From NCBI RefSeq assembly GCF_036803785.1, contig NZ_DAIRTR010000155.1, positions 1 through 6,201 of the forward strand: DNA of 6,201 nt, in the 5' to 3' direction. The position numbers were made by a program, and so were the translations under genes. Origin of the DNA: Pelomicrobium sp036803785. GTDB taxonomy: Bacteria > Pseudomonadota > Gammaproteobacteria > Burkholderiales > UBA6910. The notes beneath the pieces are model-generated. The model saw only the letters and a list, made by a program, of their open reading frames with translations, did not search any database and had not been told where the DNA came from. This document shows, in pieces, positions 6,045-6,201 of the stretch; positions within the stretch are counted from its first letter, which is position 1, and every line of letters begins with the position of its first letter.

Positions 6045-6094
6045 CAGGAACGTCGATTCGCGCGCGAACCGAAAGGTCCGCGGGCGACAAGGCT

Positions 6095-6201
6095 TCACAT
6101 ATCCATGTCGCCCATGCCACCCATGCCGCCGTGGCCCGCAGGCTTCTCCTCCTTCGGCAGCTCGGCCACCATGGCGTCGGTGGTGAGGATCAGCCCGGCG
6201 A
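6095..6201 (-). CDS. groL: GroEL chaperonin, C-terminal end only
   Basis: Only the last 34 codons are in the window; the gene continues past base 6201. The translation, AGLILTTDAMVAELPKEE then KPAGHGGMGGMGDMDM, carries the end of the GroEL equatorial domain (the LILTTDAMVAELP block) and the flexible Gly-Met-rich tail that lines the chaperonin cavity. GroEL forms a double seven-subunit ring that folds cytosolic proteins with ATP and GroES. The tail with aspartates (GDMDM) differs slightly from the E. coli GGM repeats. The stop is TGA (6097-6095). Its strong terminator separates it from the two-component genes, so the neighbourhood is probably incidental. Confidence 0.96.
   Translation of the reverse strand, partial: AGLILTTDAMVAELPKEEKPAGHGGMGGMGDMDM

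Noticed and set aside
5940..6098. Upstream extension of the response regulator to an ATG at 6098
   Set aside because: It would overlap the groL stop codon and translate through the groL terminator hairpin. Receiver domains normally begin where the GTG start places them.

Overview
The window is compact, GC-rich proteobacterial DNA, probably from a betaproteobacterium. Signs of this are the GroEL tail (…GGMGGMGDMDM), the TctD/TctE-type two-component pair, the ActP/YjcH pair and a tRNA-Phe half of betaproteobacterial type. The lineage is inferred from general family resemblance, not from any search. Every gene I can support lies on the minus strand, so the natural reading direction is from base 6201 down to base 1.

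Reading that way: (1) the last 34 codons of groL, then a strong intrinsic terminator; (2) an OmpR-family response regulator with a GTG start, overlapping by 11 bp the gene for its TctE-like membrane sensor kinase; (3) after a 72-base gap, a DUF485 (YjcH-like) small membrane protein that overlaps by an ATGA the actP gene for a sodium/solute symporter of the acetate permease type; (4) an intrinsic terminator; (5) a CBS-domain/DUF294 predicted nucleotidyltransferase; (6) a short intergenic hairpin; (7) a well-formed promoter driving the 5' half of a tRNA-Phe gene, which stops matching tRNA inside the anticodon and runs instead into a series of GC-rich hairpins up to the window edge.

The genes suggest one small carboxylate-uptake module. 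The kinase may sense an extracytoplasmic cue and phosphorylate the regulator, and YjcH/ActP would import acetate or a related short-chain acid. No promoter or intrinsic terminator is evident between the kinase and yjcH, so all four genes may be one transcript. No acs (acetyl-CoA synthetase) gene is present, although acs is the usual partner of yjcH-actP in enterobacteria. The DUF294 protein follows a terminator, so it is probably a separate unit.

The least ordinary feature is the interrupted tRNA-Phe at the left end. It has an intact promoter and a perfect 5' half, then a 13-bp-arm palindrome starting at the break. It could be an insertion, a rearranged attachment site, a tRNA pseudogene or an assembly junction; the window ends before this can be settled. 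There is no stretch of more than 300 bases without a gene.
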